DNA from: Desulfurobacterium sp.
GTDB taxonomy: Bacteria; Aquificota; Aquificia; Desulfurobacteriales; Desulfurobacteriaceae
Reading direction: 5' to 3'
Length of the DNA: 48,685 nt
NCBI GenBank assembly: GCA_026988135.1
Contig: JALSLT010000065.1
Span: forward strand, 1-48,685
The notes beneath the pieces were generated by a model, which had not been told where the DNA came from, did not search any database, and saw nothing but the letters and a program-made list of their open reading frames with translations. Shown one piece after another: positions 8,661 to 17,397 of this stretch. The stretch's first letter is position 1; each line of letters opens with the position of its first letter. Position numbers and translations under genes: made by a program.

Positions 8661-10540
8661 ATAAAAGGACTATAACTATAGGGACTGCAGGACATATAGA
8701 TCATGGCAAAACTTCTCTTGTAAAAAGGTTAACGGGAATAGATACCGATAGGTTGAAAGAAGAAAAAGAGAGGGGTATGACTATAGAGCTTGGCTTTGCT
8801 CATATGGAGCTTGAGGACTGTTTAATAAGTATTGTTGATGTTCCCGGTCATGAGAAATTTATAAAAAACATGGTTGCCGGAGCTCATGGGATAGATGGTG
8901 TTCTTTTTGTAATAGCTGCGGATGAGGGAATTATGCCTCAGACACGAGAGCATCTTATCGTATGCGAGATGTTGGGGATATCTCGTGGAATTGTTATTCT
9001 TACCAAAGTGGATACTGTTGATGACGAGTGGCTTGAGCTTGTTGAAGAAGATTTAAAAGGGTATCTGGAAGGTTCCTTTCTTGAAAATGCGCCTATTGTA
9101 AAAGTTTCTTCAAAAACGGGAAAAGGTTTTGATGAACTTAAAAAAGAGCTGGTAGAGCTTCTAAAATCGGTTTCCGATAGAGATGAAAACTCATTTCCCC
9201 GATTACCTATTGATAGGGTTTTTTCCGTAAAGGGTTTCGGTACTGTCGTAACCGGAACTCTGACCGGTGGTAGTTTAAGGGTTGGAGATAGGCTAAGAGT
9301 GTATCCTTCTCTTAAAGTTGCGAAAGTAAAAAGTGTTCAAGTTGCTGGAAAAACGGTTCGGACTGCTTGTCCTGGTCAGAGGACAGCTTTGAATCTTGAT
9401 ATTTCCAAGGATTATGTTGAAAGGGGAAATATGCTTGCTCCCGAAGCTTTGCTAAAAGGTACGACATTGATAGATGTTGTCGTTAGATTTTCAGAAACTG
9501 CTCAGTCTTTTGAAAAGAGAAAAAGAATCCATTTTCACTATCTTACTCAGATGGTAGAAGGGGAAGTCGTTCTTATAGATAAAGAAATTGCAGGTGCCGG
9601 AGATTTGGTGAAAGCCCAGGTAATTCTTGACAAAGAAATTTTTCCTGTTTTCGGAGACCGATTTGTTTTAAGGAGTATATCTCCTTCATCGGTTATAGGA
9701 GGCGGGATAGTTCTTCATCCACTTGAGGAAAGACGTTTTCGAAAAAAATTCAAAAAAGAGTTTTCGGAAAAGATGGAGTTTATAAAACAAGGGAAAGTAG
9801 AGGCGTTGAAAGTTTTTGTAGAGGAGTTTGAACCTCTTCCGATAGATGCTCTTCCTCAGCTTTTGAATTTTTCTCTTTCCGGAGTTTCGGATTTTGTTTC
9901 CAGGATAGAAAAAGAGTCCGATATTATAAAAGTCGGGTTGTATCTTTACACGGCAGGAAAAGTAAAGAATGTTTTTGACGAAGCTTTAAAGGCGGTTTCT
10001 CTCTATCATGAAAGGTTTCCCGTGAAAAAAGGAATGAATAGGGAAACTCTCAAAAGTCTTCTCTCTGTTGACGATGCTCTTTTTGAAAATGTGATTTTAG
10101 ATTGCCCTCAGTTTGAAATAGATTCGGAATTTGTTAGAAAGAAGGGCTTTGTTCCTTTTCTTGATAAACGGTTTGAAAATTTCAAGGAAAAGATAGATGA
10201 GATTTTGCTGAAAAGCGGATTTGCTCCTCCTGCCGTTGAGAAGCTAAGAGAGAAAATAGGTATTTCGAAAGAAGAGTTTTATGCACTTTTGGAGTTTTTG
10301 AAAGATAACGGTTATAGGATGGCAGGAGAATTTCTTCTTTATCCTGATATATTTCTCAAAATTAAAGGGAAGGTTTTGAATTTTCTTAAAGATGGTGGTG
10401 TGATGTCAGTAACTGAATTCAAAGAGCTTTTCTCTCTTTCTCGGAAGTATGCTATTCCATTTCTTGAACTTCTTGACCGTGAGGGGATAACGGAGAGGAA
10501 AGAGAGTGGAATTAGAAAAATTAAATCCCGACATTCTTAA
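8657..10540 (+). CDS. selB: Selenocysteine-specific elongation factor SelB
   Basis: SelB is the EF-Tu paralogue that delivers selenocysteyl-tRNA(Sec) to UGA codons followed by a SECIS hairpin. The GTPase domain shows P-loop GHIDHGKT (12-19), the switch segment [30 protein letters not shown] near residue 61 and TKVD near residue 116. The region [17 protein letters not shown]-like (here [18 protein letters not shown]) marks domain 2. The C-terminal third is rich in winged-helix-like segments, as expected for the SECIS-binding part. The 627-residue length fits. It ends the thiE operon. No selA, selD or tRNA(Sec) is in view, and I found no clear selenoprotein in the window. Confidence 0.95.
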   Translation: MNKRTITIGTAGHIDHGKTSLVKRLTGIDTDRLKEEKERGMTIELGFAHMELEDCLISIVDVPGHEKFIKNMVAGAHGIDGVLFVIAADEGIMPQTREHLIVCEMLGISRGIVILTKVDTVDDEWLELVEEDLKGYLEGSFLENAPIVKVSSKTGKGFDELKKELVELLKSVSDRDENSFPRLPIDRVFSVKGFGTVVTGTLTGGSLRVGDRLRVYPSLKVAKVKSVQVAGKTVRTACPGQRTALNLDISKDYVERGNMLAPEALLKGTTLIDVVVRFSETAQSFEKRKRIHFHYLTQMVEGEVVLIDKEIAGAGDLVKAQVILDKEIFPVFGDRFVLRSISPSSVIGGGIVLHPLEERRFRKKFKKEFSEKMEFIKQGKVEALKVFVEEFEPLPIDALPQLLNFSLSGVSDFVSRIEKESDIIKVGLYLYTAGKVKNVFDEALKAVSLYHERFPVKKGMNRETLKSLLSVDDALFENVILDCPQFEIDSEFVRKKGFVPFLDKRFENFKEKIDEILLKSGFAPPAVEKLREKIGISKEEFYALLEFLKDNGYRMAGEFLLYPDIFLKIKGKVLNFLKDGGVMSVTEFKELFSLSRKYAIPFLELLDREGITERKESGIRKIKSRHS

Positions 10541-10546
10541 AAACGG

Positions 10547-10575
10547 TTGCAAATTGGAAATAGGGGTAATATAAT
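10547..10575 (+). promoter_or_regulatory. Sigma70-type promoter of rpsU
   Basis: TTGCAA (10547-10552), a 17-base spacer and a perfect TATAAT (10570-10575). It starts six bases after the selB stop and lies 40 bases before the rpsU ATG, which has an AGGAGG ribosome site at 10601-10606. Confidence 0.8.
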
Positions 10576-10615
10576 CCGTTTAGCAAAAACACCCAAAAAA
10601 AGGAGGCGATGCTTA

Positions 10616-10840
10616 ATGGCAACAATTTATGTCCGCGACGGAGAGCCATTTGAGAAGGCGCTAAAAAGGTTTAAAAAATTATGTGAAAAGGAAGGTATTC
10701 TCACTGAAATTAAAAGGAGAGAGTACTATGAGAAGCCAAGTGAGAAGAGAAAAAGGAAAGCTATGGCAGCGAGGAAGCGTCTTATCAAGGCTCTCAAAAA
10801 GCGCGGTCTTTTGCCACCAAGAGGTAGAAAGAAGAATTAA
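10616..10840 (+). CDS. rpsU: 30S ribosomal protein bS21
   Basis: A small basic protein of the 30S subunit, located near the mRNA 3' end site and involved in initiation. It has 74 residues and opens [19 protein letters not shown], the bS21 signature, followed by a long basic helix ([18 protein letters not shown]). The ATG at 10616 is preferred because AGGAGG ends nine bases before it. Another ATG at 10609 is out of frame. Its own promoter separates it from selB. The yqeY homologue follows, the same pairing seen in many bacteria. Confidence 0.95.
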   Translation: MATIYVRDGEPFEKALKRFKKLCEKEGILTEIKRREYYEKPSEKRKRKAMAARKRLIKALKKRGLLPPRGRKKN

Positions 10841-10861
10841 CTTGATATGAAGAGGCTTACT

Positions 10862-11311
10862 ATGAGCATTAAAGAACAGTTAAAAAGCGATATGAAAGAT
10901 GCTATGAGAGCTAAGGATAAAATAAAACTTAGCACTATAAGAATGATAATGTCTCTTGTTAAAAATGCGGAGATAGAAAAGCGTGGTGAGCTTACCGATG
11001 AGGAGGTTGTTTCTCTTCTCCAAAAATATGCAAAGCAACGCAGAGAGTCTATAGAGATGTATGAAAAGGGCGGAAGACAAGACCTTGTGGATAAAGAAAA
11101 GTCGGAACTTCTTATAGTTGAATCTTATCTTCCTGAACAACTTGATGAAAATGAGATTAAAAATATAGTAAAATCTGTAATAGCGGAAGTTGGTGCATCT
11201 TCTGTTAGAGATATGGGCAAAGTTATGCAGGCTGTTATGCCAAAACTTAAAGGAAGGGCTGACGGTTCTATTGTGAATAGGGTTGTGAGAGAACTTCTTT
11301 CCGGAGAATGA
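10862..11311 (+). CDS. yqeY: GatB/YqeY-domain protein
   Basis: A 149-residue YqeY-type protein, related to the tail domain of the GatB subunit of the tRNA amidotransferase; its exact role is unsettled. Family features are SIKEQLKSDMKDAMRAKDKIKLSTIRMI at the N-terminus (given here only in part as EQLKSDMKDAMRAKD), VVSLLQKYAKQRRESIEMYEKG, ESYLPEQL and MGKVMQAVMPKLKGRADG. I chose the ATG at 10862 (AAGAGG six bases upstream, typical N-terminus) over an in-frame ATG five codons earlier. It is 21 bases downstream of rpsU and is probably transcribed with it. Confidence 0.9.
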   Translation: MSIKEQLKSDMKDAMRAKDKIKLSTIRMIMSLVKNAEIEKRGELTDEEVVSLLQKYAKQRRESIEMYEKGGRQDLVDKEKSELLIVESYLPEQLDENEIKNIVKSVIAEVGASSVRDMGKVMQAVMPKLKGRADGSIVNRVVRELLSGE

Positions 11312-11316
11312 AATAT

Positions 11317-11329
11317 TATGGCTTATAAT
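11317..11329 (+). promoter_or_regulatory. Possible -10 element upstream of mutS2
   Basis: The word TATGGCTTATAAT contains a perfect TATAAT 47 bases before the mutS2 start, but no -35 hexamer lies at 16-18 bases. The same 13-base word recurs at 26505-26517. Confidence 0.3.
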
Positions 11330-11376
11330 TGGGGCGCTCACACTCCTTTGGTGTATTGGAGGGGGTATTTATACTA

Positions 11377-13665
11377 ATGTTCAAAGGAGTGTGGCGTCAC
11401 CTTGGATTTGATACGGTTTTAGAAGAAACTTCAAAGATAGCAAAAAGCGAGTCAGGTGAGAAAGCTGTTCTTTCCATTCAACCTTTAGTTGATAGTAAAG
11501 AGATTTTTGAGAATGTACTTTTGACTTTTGATTTTTCAAGGCTTCTTTCCGAGAGATTTTTTCCCCTTGAGTCGTTTCCAAATATAACCGCAATTCTTGA
11601 AAAAGCGAAAGTTGACGGGACGGTATTTTCCGTTCGTGAAATTTTAGATATTAGGACTGTTGCCGTTCAGTCGAAAATTGTAAAAAAATTTTTAAATGAA
11701 ATTAAAGATAGATTTCCAAGAATTTCCGCTTTTTCCTCTTCTCTTTCTTCTTTTATGGAATTGAGAGAGCTTGTGGATTCTTCTGTTGATGAGGCAGGAG
11801 AGATTCTCGATACTGCTTCACCTAATCTTAAACTTATAAGAAGACAGAAGTTTACCATTGCCGATAAGATAAAGAAGCGTCTCGAATCACTTGTTAGAAG
11901 GAACGAGGATATATGCCCGGAACAGATAATTACTTTGAGAAACGGAAGATATGTTGTCTTGGCAAGAGCAGGTTACAAAAAAAGATTTCAGGGAATTGTT
12001 CATGATAAGTCTTCTACGGGACAGATGGTTTATGTGGAGCCGGCTTTTGTTGTTGAAGAGAACAACAGGTTAAGAGACTTTGAGATAGAAGAGCAGAAAG
12101 AGATAAAAAGAATTCTCTCGGAAATAAGTCGAAAAATAAGAGAGAATCGTTTCAGGCTTTCCGTTGCTTTCGAAACACTTACAGAGCTTGATAAAAGATA
12201 TGCGATGGGATACATGAGTTATAAGTTGGGAGGTGTTCTGCCGGATATTTCCTCCTATGTCGATATCAAGGATGCGAGACATCCTCTTCTTCTGTTGTCG
12301 GGGAAAAAAGTTGTTCCGGTCGATGTTAGACTGGACAAGGGTTTGGTTATTACAGGTCCGAATACAGGTGGAAAAACAGTTATTCTTAAAACTTTGGGTA
12401 TCTTTGTTTTAATGTTTCAGAGCGGATTTCTTATACCTGCTACCGAAGGGAGCAAGATTCGACTATTCAAAAACGTTATGGCGGATATAGGAGATGAACA
12501 AAGTATCGAGCAAAGTTTGAGTACTTTCAGTGCTCATGTGAAAAACATTTCAGAGATTCTCTCAAAGGCTGATAAAGATACTCTTATACTTCTTGATGAA
12601 CTTGGTGCCGGTACGGATCCTGTTGAAGGTGCAAGTTTGGGAGTTGCAATTCTGGAGTATCTGAAAGAGAAAGAAGCCGTTGCCGTTGTTACTACTCATT
12701 TTACGCCCATAAAACTTTATGCCTATAAAGAGCCTTTTTACGATGTTGCTTCCGTTCTTTTTGATGAAAAGAGCTTTAAGCCTCTCTACAGACTTGCTTA
12801 CGGTATTATAGGAAGGAGTTATGCTTTTGTTATAGCGAAGCGTTACGGCATGCCGGATAAAGTGATAGAAAAAGCGAAAAAGCTATTATCAACAGAGGAT
12901 AAAATTGCCGCTGATATTGTTGCATCTCTTGAAGACGAGTATAAATCCCTTCAGGATGAGAAGATTTCTGTTGAAAAATTAAAGGAGCAGCTGGAAAGAG
13001 AGAAAGAACTTATTAACAAAGAAATTAAAAGGCTGAGAGAGAAAGGAGTGGAAGAAATTCACTCCTATATAGCTGACTTTCGGGAAAAGAGTGAAAAACT
13101 TCTTTCCGATATTCATGATGAAAAGTTGAGGAACAGAGTAAGAGAGCTTGTGCATGAAGCCCGACAAAAGGTTGAAAATATTGAGAAAAGGCAGACTGTA
13201 TCCGTTAGAGAGTTGATTAAACCCGGGATGGTTGTAAGGCTCAAAGGAAGCGGTAGAAAAGGAACCGTGCTTGAGGTAGATAAGGAAAGAGGATGTACAA
13301 AAATAGGAATAGGTTCTTTGAAAATTGATGTGAAATTTTCTCAGATAGAATCGGTTGAGGCATTACCGGAAAAGATAGAGTCTTCTCTAAACGTAAATGT
13401 AAATGCGAAGATACCGGATAGGTTTTTTTCAGAGCTGAAACTTCTTGGTATGAGGGGAGACGAAGCCCTTGATGCTGTCGAAAAATATCTTGATGATGCG
13501 AGGCTTACAGGCTTTACTAGGGTTAAGATAGTTCACGGTCACGGAACAGGAATATTGAAAAGGCTTATAAGAGCTTATCTTAAAGAGTCCCCTTATGTAA
13601 AATCTTTTCGCCCTGGAAAGATAGAAGAAGGTGGGGACGGAGTAACTATCGTTGAGTTAAAATGA
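11377..13665 (+). CDS. mutS2: Endonuclease/ribosome-rescue ATPase MutS2
   Basis: MutS2 is a MutS paralogue without the mismatch-recognition domain. It has been linked to suppression of recombination and, in Bacillus, to splitting of collided ribosomes. The 762 residues show the core/clamp helices, Walker A GPNTGGKT (327-334), Walker B LILLDELGAGTDP, VVTTHF, a long coiled coil (about 500-620) and a C-terminal Smr nuclease domain with VKIVHGHGTGILK. The DxH-like Smr residues precede it. The start is set at ATG 11377 (MFKGVWRHLGFD), behind GGAGGGGG at 11358-11365. A TATAAT at 11324-11329 could drive the gene separately from yqeY, but no clear -35 is present. Confidence 0.95.
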   Translation: MFKGVWRHLGFDTVLEETSKIAKSESGEKAVLSIQPLVDSKEIFENVLLTFDFSRLLSERFFPLESFPNITAILEKAKVDGTVFSVREILDIRTVAVQSKIVKKFLNEIKDRFPRISAFSSSLSSFMELRELVDSSVDEAGEILDTASPNLKLIRRQKFTIADKIKKRLESLVRRNEDICPEQIITLRNGRYVVLARAGYKKRFQGIVHDKSSTGQMVYVEPAFVVEENNRLRDFEIEEQKEIKRILSEISRKIRENRFRLSVAFETLTELDKRYAMGYMSYKLGGVLPDISSYVDIKDARHPLLLLSGKKVVPVDVRLDKGLVITGPNTGGKTVILKTLGIFVLMFQSGFLIPATEGSKIRLFKNVMADIGDEQSIEQSLSTFSAHVKNISEILSKADKDTLILLDELGAGTDPVEGASLGVAILEYLKEKEAVAVVTTHFTPIKLYAYKEPFYDVASVLFDEKSFKPLYRLAYGIIGRSYAFVIAKRYGMPDKVIEKAKKLLSTEDKIAADIVASLEDEYKSLQDEKISVEKLKEQLEREKELINKEIKRLREKGVEEIHSYIADFREKSEKLLSDIHDEKLRNRVRELVHEARQKVENIEKRQTVSVRELIKPGMVVRLKGSGRKGTVLEVDKERGCTKIGIGSLKIDVKFSQIESVEALPEKIESSLNVNVNAKIPDRFFSELKLLGMRGDEALDAVEKYLDDARLTGFTRVKIVHGHGTGILKRLIRAYLKESPYVKSFRPGKIEEGGDGVTIVELK

Positions 13666-13673
13666 TGTTGTTT

Positions 13674-13994
13674 TTATCCCGAGCAATTTTCTTTCAGCCA
13701 TTTCAGGTAGTCGTTACTTCCATTTTCAATTGGTATTGAGATAATTTCAGGTGTTTCGTAAGAATGAATTGTTTTTAAGGTTTTTTCCACTTTCTCAAAA
13801 AGAGTTTCTTTTGTTTTGATGAAAAGGAGCTGTTCCTCGCTTTTTTCCATAGCGCCTTCCCAGCTATACACGCTTTTTATTGAAGGTATAATCTGAACAC
13901 ATGCTGCCAGTTTTTTCGATACAAGAATTTCAGCTATTTTCTCTGCTTCTTCTTCTGTCTCAGTTGTTGTTATCACTATTATAAATTTCTCCAT
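13674..13994 (-). CDS. cutA: CutA1 divalent-ion tolerance protein
   Basis: CutA is a small, very stable trimeric protein named for copper tolerance in E. coli; its true role is unclear. The 106 residues carry the family motifs VITTTETEEEAEKIA, KLAACVQI, SVYSWEGAMEKSEEQLLFIKT, HSYETPEI and the C-terminal YLKWL. The ATG at 13994 lies five bases after AGGGGG. An in-frame TTG six codons earlier would add residues not seen in the family. The gene faces mutS2 tail to tail with only eight bases between them, and is divergent from comM. Confidence 0.93.
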   Translation of the reverse strand: MEKFIIVITTTETEEEAEKIAEILVSKKLAACVQIIPSIKSVYSWEGAMEKSEEQLLFIKTKETLFEKVEKTLKTIHSYETPEIISIPIENGSNDYLKWLKENCSG

Positions 13995-14037
13995 TTTTCC
14001 CCCTATGTTCAAAGTAAGTTGTCGTAGGCTATTATTG

Positions 14038-14043
14038 TATAAT
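14038..14043 (+). promoter_or_regulatory. Possible -10 element of the comM gene
   Basis: A perfect TATAAT 18 bases before the ATG at 14062. No good -35 is found at 16-18 bases (TAAGTT at 14015 is the nearest), so this is tentative. It would give a leader of about 12 bases that still holds the GGGGGG ribosome site. Confidence 0.35.
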
Positions 14044-14061
14044 CTTTCTGGGGGGTTGATA

Positions 14062-15579
14062 ATGGTTGCTGAAATTAAAAGTTATACAGTTATAGGGGTT
14101 AATGCTGTTGAGGTAACCGTTCAGGTTGATGCAGGAAGGGGACTTCCGTCAGTTGCCATTGTCGGACTTCCCGATTCCGCTGTAAAGGAAAGTAAAGAGA
14201 GGGTCAGGTCTGCCGTTGTTAATTCAGGTTATCCATTTCCTACAAAAAAGATAGTTATAAACCTTGCTCCTGCTGATCTTCGTAAAGAGGGAACAATATA
14301 CGACCTTCCTATTTCCGTTGGAATTCTGTTTTCGCAGAATATTGTTTCTGAAGCAAAACTTAAAGATTATCTTGTAGCCGGTGAGCTTGGTTTAAACGGA
14401 GAGGTTCGCAGGGTGAAAGGGGCTCTCGCTTTTGCAATTCTTGCGAAGGAAAAAGGTTATAAAGGGGTTATTCTTCCTTTTAAAAATGCGGAAGAAGCTT
14501 CACTTATAAGTGGTATTGAAATTATTCCAGTTAAGTCACTTGTGGATGTTGTTGCATTTCTAAATGGAGATTGTGTTATAGAACCTTTTAAAGAAAATCG
14601 TAAAAGCGGGAATTTTCAATTTGATGTTGATATGGCTGATGTTTCAGGGCAGTTTCATGCAAAAAGGGCTGTTGAGATAGCTGTTGCCGGTGGACATAAC
14701 CTTTTGTTTTTCGGGCCGCCAGGTTCAGGAAAAACAATGATAACCCGGCGGATTCCTACCATACTTCCTGAAATGACAGAAAGAGAGATAATTGAAACAA
14801 CTAAAATTTACAGTGCAGCAGGCTTGCTGTCTGGAGGAGTTGTAAATAAAAGGCCTTTTAGGTCCCCTCATCACCTTGTTTCCGATGTTGCAATGGTTGG
14901 CGGAGGCAGTAACTTGAAGCCCGGGGAGGTAAGCCTCGCTCATAACGGTGTTCTTTTTCTTGATGAATTCCCGGAGTTTAAAAGGTCTGTGATAGAGGCT
15001 TTAAGGCAGCCTATTGAGGATGGAATGGTGACAGTTTCAAGAATTTCAGGAACTGTTGCTTTTCCATCAAGGTTTATTCTTGTTGCTGCGATGAATCCCT
15101 GTCCCTGCGGATTTTACGGCTTTGAAGATAATGTTCATCAATGTAGTTGTTCTCCATTTCAGGTAAAAAGATATCTTTCAAAAGTTTCGGGTCCCATTCT
15201 TGACAGGATAGATATTCATGTTTCTCTTCCTGCCGTTAAGGTTGAAGAGCTTTCAAAAGGAGAGAAGGGAGAGCCGTCGGCTTCAATTAGAGTAAGGGTT
15301 GAGAAAGCTCACTCAATTCAAAAGGAAAGATTTAAAAACCTTCCTATCTCTTTTAACTCACATATGGGAAACAGAGAGATTCGTAGTTTTTGTGTTATGA
15401 CTTTAGAAGCGGAAGGTATTTTAAACAGGGCAGTTTCAACATTTAGACTCTCTGCAAGGGGCTATAATAGGATAGTGAAAATAGCAAAAACTATTGCAGA
15501 CCTTGAAGGTGAGGACAATATTAAACCTCATCATGTAGCTGAAGCTGTGAGCTTTCGAGAGATTGTAAAGGTTAATTGA
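14062..15579 (+). CDS. comM: YifB/ComM-family Mg-chelatase-like AAA+ ATPase
   Basis: ComM is a hexameric DNA helicase that promotes branch migration during natural transformation in some bacteria; the family is also called YifB. The 505 residues show an N-terminal Lon-like/ChlI fold (VDAGRGLPSVAIVGLPDSAVKESKERV-type region), Walker A GPPGSGKT, the RSPHH motif, GEVSLAHNGVLFLDE (Walker B), AMNPCPCG with the cysteine cluster typical of the family, and SGPILDRIDI. The start ATG at 14062 follows GGGGGG. An upstream in-frame extension to 14005 lacks a ribosome site. It is a single gene converging on the ugp cluster. Confidence 0.92.
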   Translation: MVAEIKSYTVIGVNAVEVTVQVDAGRGLPSVAIVGLPDSAVKESKERVRSAVVNSGYPFPTKKIVINLAPADLRKEGTIYDLPISVGILFSQNIVSEAKLKDYLVAGELGLNGEVRRVKGALAFAILAKEKGYKGVILPFKNAEEASLISGIEIIPVKSLVDVVAFLNGDCVIEPFKENRKSGNFQFDVDMADVSGQFHAKRAVEIAVAGGHNLLFFGPPGSGKTMITRRIPTILPEMTEREIIETTKIYSAAGLLSGGVVNKRPFRSPHHLVSDVAMVGGGSNLKPGEVSLAHNGVLFLDEFPEFKRSVIEALRQPIEDGMVTVSRISGTVAFPSRFILVAAMNPCPCGFYGFEDNVHQCSCSPFQVKRYLSKVSGPILDRIDIHVSLPAVKVEELSKGEKGEPSASIRVRVEKAHSIQKERFKNLPISFNSHMGNREIRSFCVMTLEAEGILNRAVSTFRLSARGYNRIVKIAKTIADLEGEDNIKPHHVAEAVSFREIVKVN

Positions 15580-15655
15580 TCTGAGAAATAAGCTGGACGA
15601 CCTCCAAACAGCATAATATAGACGAAGATATTTGGCAAAGTGTAGAAAGATTATC

Positions 15656-16477
15656 CTATTTCTCGCTTCCAAGAAATAATCCTTTTGTCAGATATCTTTG
15701 TAAAAACAGGAAAACCGCTAAAGCTGGGAGAAGAGATATTACCGCTCCTGCCATTACTATTCCCCAGTTTGTTGCATCTTGACCTGTAATCATCATTCTT
15801 AATCCTATCTGTATCATCTGTTTTGAGTTTTCCCTTATTATTACAAGTGGCCACAGGTACTGGTTCCACACATAAACAAACTCTATAACTGTTAGGGCTG
15901 CTATTACATTGGTTGACATCGGGAAGAGAATTTTCATGGCAAATTGGATGGGTCCTGCTCCTTCAATCTTTGCTGCGTCAACAATTGCAGGTGATATCTG
16001 GAGAAAATGTTGACGGAAGAGAAAAGTTCCGGTTGCTGATGCAAGAAATGGGACAATAAGGGCAAAGTATGAGTTTGACCAGCCAAATTTTGTAACAAGG
16101 TCAAAAAGTGCCACAATCATTATTTCTGTTGGCATCATAAGGGTGAGAAGGATAAAAATGAAAAGGAATCTTTTAAGCGGAATGTCAAAACAGACAAGAA
16201 CAGTGGCTGCAAGGAAAGAGATTGCGATTTTTCCTACTGTTACAGCAACGGCAATAAAAAAGGTGTTAAGTATATATCTGCCTAAATGGTACATGTTCCA
16301 TGCGGTTTTATAGTTTTCTATCAGTGCTTTTCCTATCGTGAATTTTGGAGGATAGGAAAATATTTCAGCAGGGGTTTGTGTTGAGAAAATAAATGCGGTA
16401 ATTACAGGCATTGCTATTATAAATACACTTATGGTAAGGAGGATGTAAACGGATATTTTCAAAATGTTACTTCTCAT
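15656..16477 (-). CDS. ugpE: Glycerol-3-phosphate-type ABC transporter permease (UgpE/MalG family)
   Basis: The second inner-membrane permease of a carbohydrate-type (CUT1) ABC importer. The 273 residues contain about six membrane segments, beginning with residues 8-30, and the EAA loop near the middle (AAKIEGAGPIQFAMKILFP, where the family has EAAxxDGAxxxxxFxxixLP). It is the last gene of a C-B-A-E cluster and overlaps ugpA by 11 bases. The UgpB-like binding protein next to it is the main reason for naming glycerol-3-phosphate or glycerophosphodiesters as substrate; sugar uptake is the alternative. Confidence 0.85.
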   Translation of the reverse strand: MRSNILKISVYILLTISVFIIAMPVITAFIFSTQTPAEIFSYPPKFTIGKALIENYKTAWNMYHLGRYILNTFFIAVAVTVGKIAISFLAATVLVCFDIPLKRFLFIFILLTLMMPTEIMIVALFDLVTKFGWSNSYFALIVPFLASATGTFLFRQHFLQISPAIVDAAKIEGAGPIQFAMKILFPMSTNVIAALTVIEFVYVWNQYLWPLVIIRENSKQMIQIGLRMMITGQDATNWGIVMAGAVISLLPALAVFLFLQRYLTKGLFLGSEK

Positions 16478-17357
16478 AATGTACCATTCTCCTTGAAACT
16501 CTTAATTGGATAAGAGTAAGAATTACAACACATATAAATAGGATTACCGACTCTGCTGCTGCCAGTCCGGTTTTAAAGTATTCAAAACCGTCCCGATAGA
16601 TACTGTAGATTATCACTGTTGTGCTATCTGCAGGTCCTCCTTTGGTTATTAGGTCAATAAAAGTAAAGCTTTCAAAAAATGCTGCTATGGTGTTTGTTAC
16701 CACAAGAAACAGGGTTATCGGTGAAAGCATCGGCAGTGTTACTTTGAAAAATGTTTGAAATATAGATGCTCCTTCCACTTTTGCAGCTTCAATAATATCT
16801 TTTGGTATATTTTGAAGGGCTGCAAGATAAAACACAACGTTATATCCGACCATTTTCCACACAAAAGCTGTTATGACCACGCCCATAGCAAGATAGCTTT
16901 TTGATAGCCACGGCAGTGCTATATTGGCTACATGTTTGAGAATGTAATTTACCATTCCCGACTGCTCATTAAAAAGAAACAGAAATATTACACCTGCAAC
17001 AGCTGGCGGTAGAGCGTAGGGCCATATCAGTAAAAGGCGAAAGACAGTTTTGCCCTTTATTTTCTGGTTTGCAAGAACTGCAAGAAAAAGTCCTATTACT
17101 AAGCTGATTACTACGCTTAAAACTACAAAAATTGCTGTGTTTAAAAAAATCTTACGGTATTCCGGAGAGGAAAATATGTACCTGTAATTTTCAAGTCCGA
17201 CAAACTGTTTTGAAAGTCCCAAAAAAGCAACACGGTATAAAGACATCTTAAATGTCTGGAAAGTGGGATAGTAAAGGAAAATGATAAGTATGACTAATGT
17301 TGGAAGGATAAACATTAAAGCTGTAAGCTTACTTTTATATAAACTGTGCCTTTCCAT
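16467..17357 (-). CDS. ugpA: Glycerol-3-phosphate-type ABC transporter permease (UgpA/MalF family)
   Basis: The first inner-membrane permease of the importer, 296 residues with six predicted membrane helices; the first is at about residues 12-32 (LTALMFILPTLVILIIFLY). The EAA loop reads EAAKVEGASIFQTFFKVTLP, the contact site for the ATPase. The ATG at 17357 has GGAG six bases upstream; a longer in-frame start at 17408 would overlap the binding-protein gene and has no ribosome site. Forty bases separate it from the binding protein and it overlaps ugpE by 11 bases. Confidence 0.87.
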   Translation of the reverse strand: MERHSLYKSKLTALMFILPTLVILIIFLYYPTFQTFKMSLYRVAFLGLSKQFVGLENYRYIFSSPEYRKIFLNTAIFVVLSVVISLVIGLFLAVLANQKIKGKTVFRLLLIWPYALPPAVAGVIFLFLFNEQSGMVNYILKHVANIALPWLSKSYLAMGVVITAFVWKMVGYNVVFYLAALQNIPKDIIEAAKVEGASIFQTFFKVTLPMLSPITLFLVVTNTIAAFFESFTFIDLITKGGPADSTTVIIYSIYRDGFEYFKTGLAAAESVILFICVVILTLIQLRVSRRMVHYEK

Positions 17358-17397
17358 CTTTTCTCCGAAAAAGAGGGGGATTTCCCCCTCAAAGTGC

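Noticed and set aside
13666-13673. A shared terminator between the convergent mutS2 and cutA genes
   Set aside because: Only eight bases separate the stops and no GC-rich stem with a T-tract is seen there.
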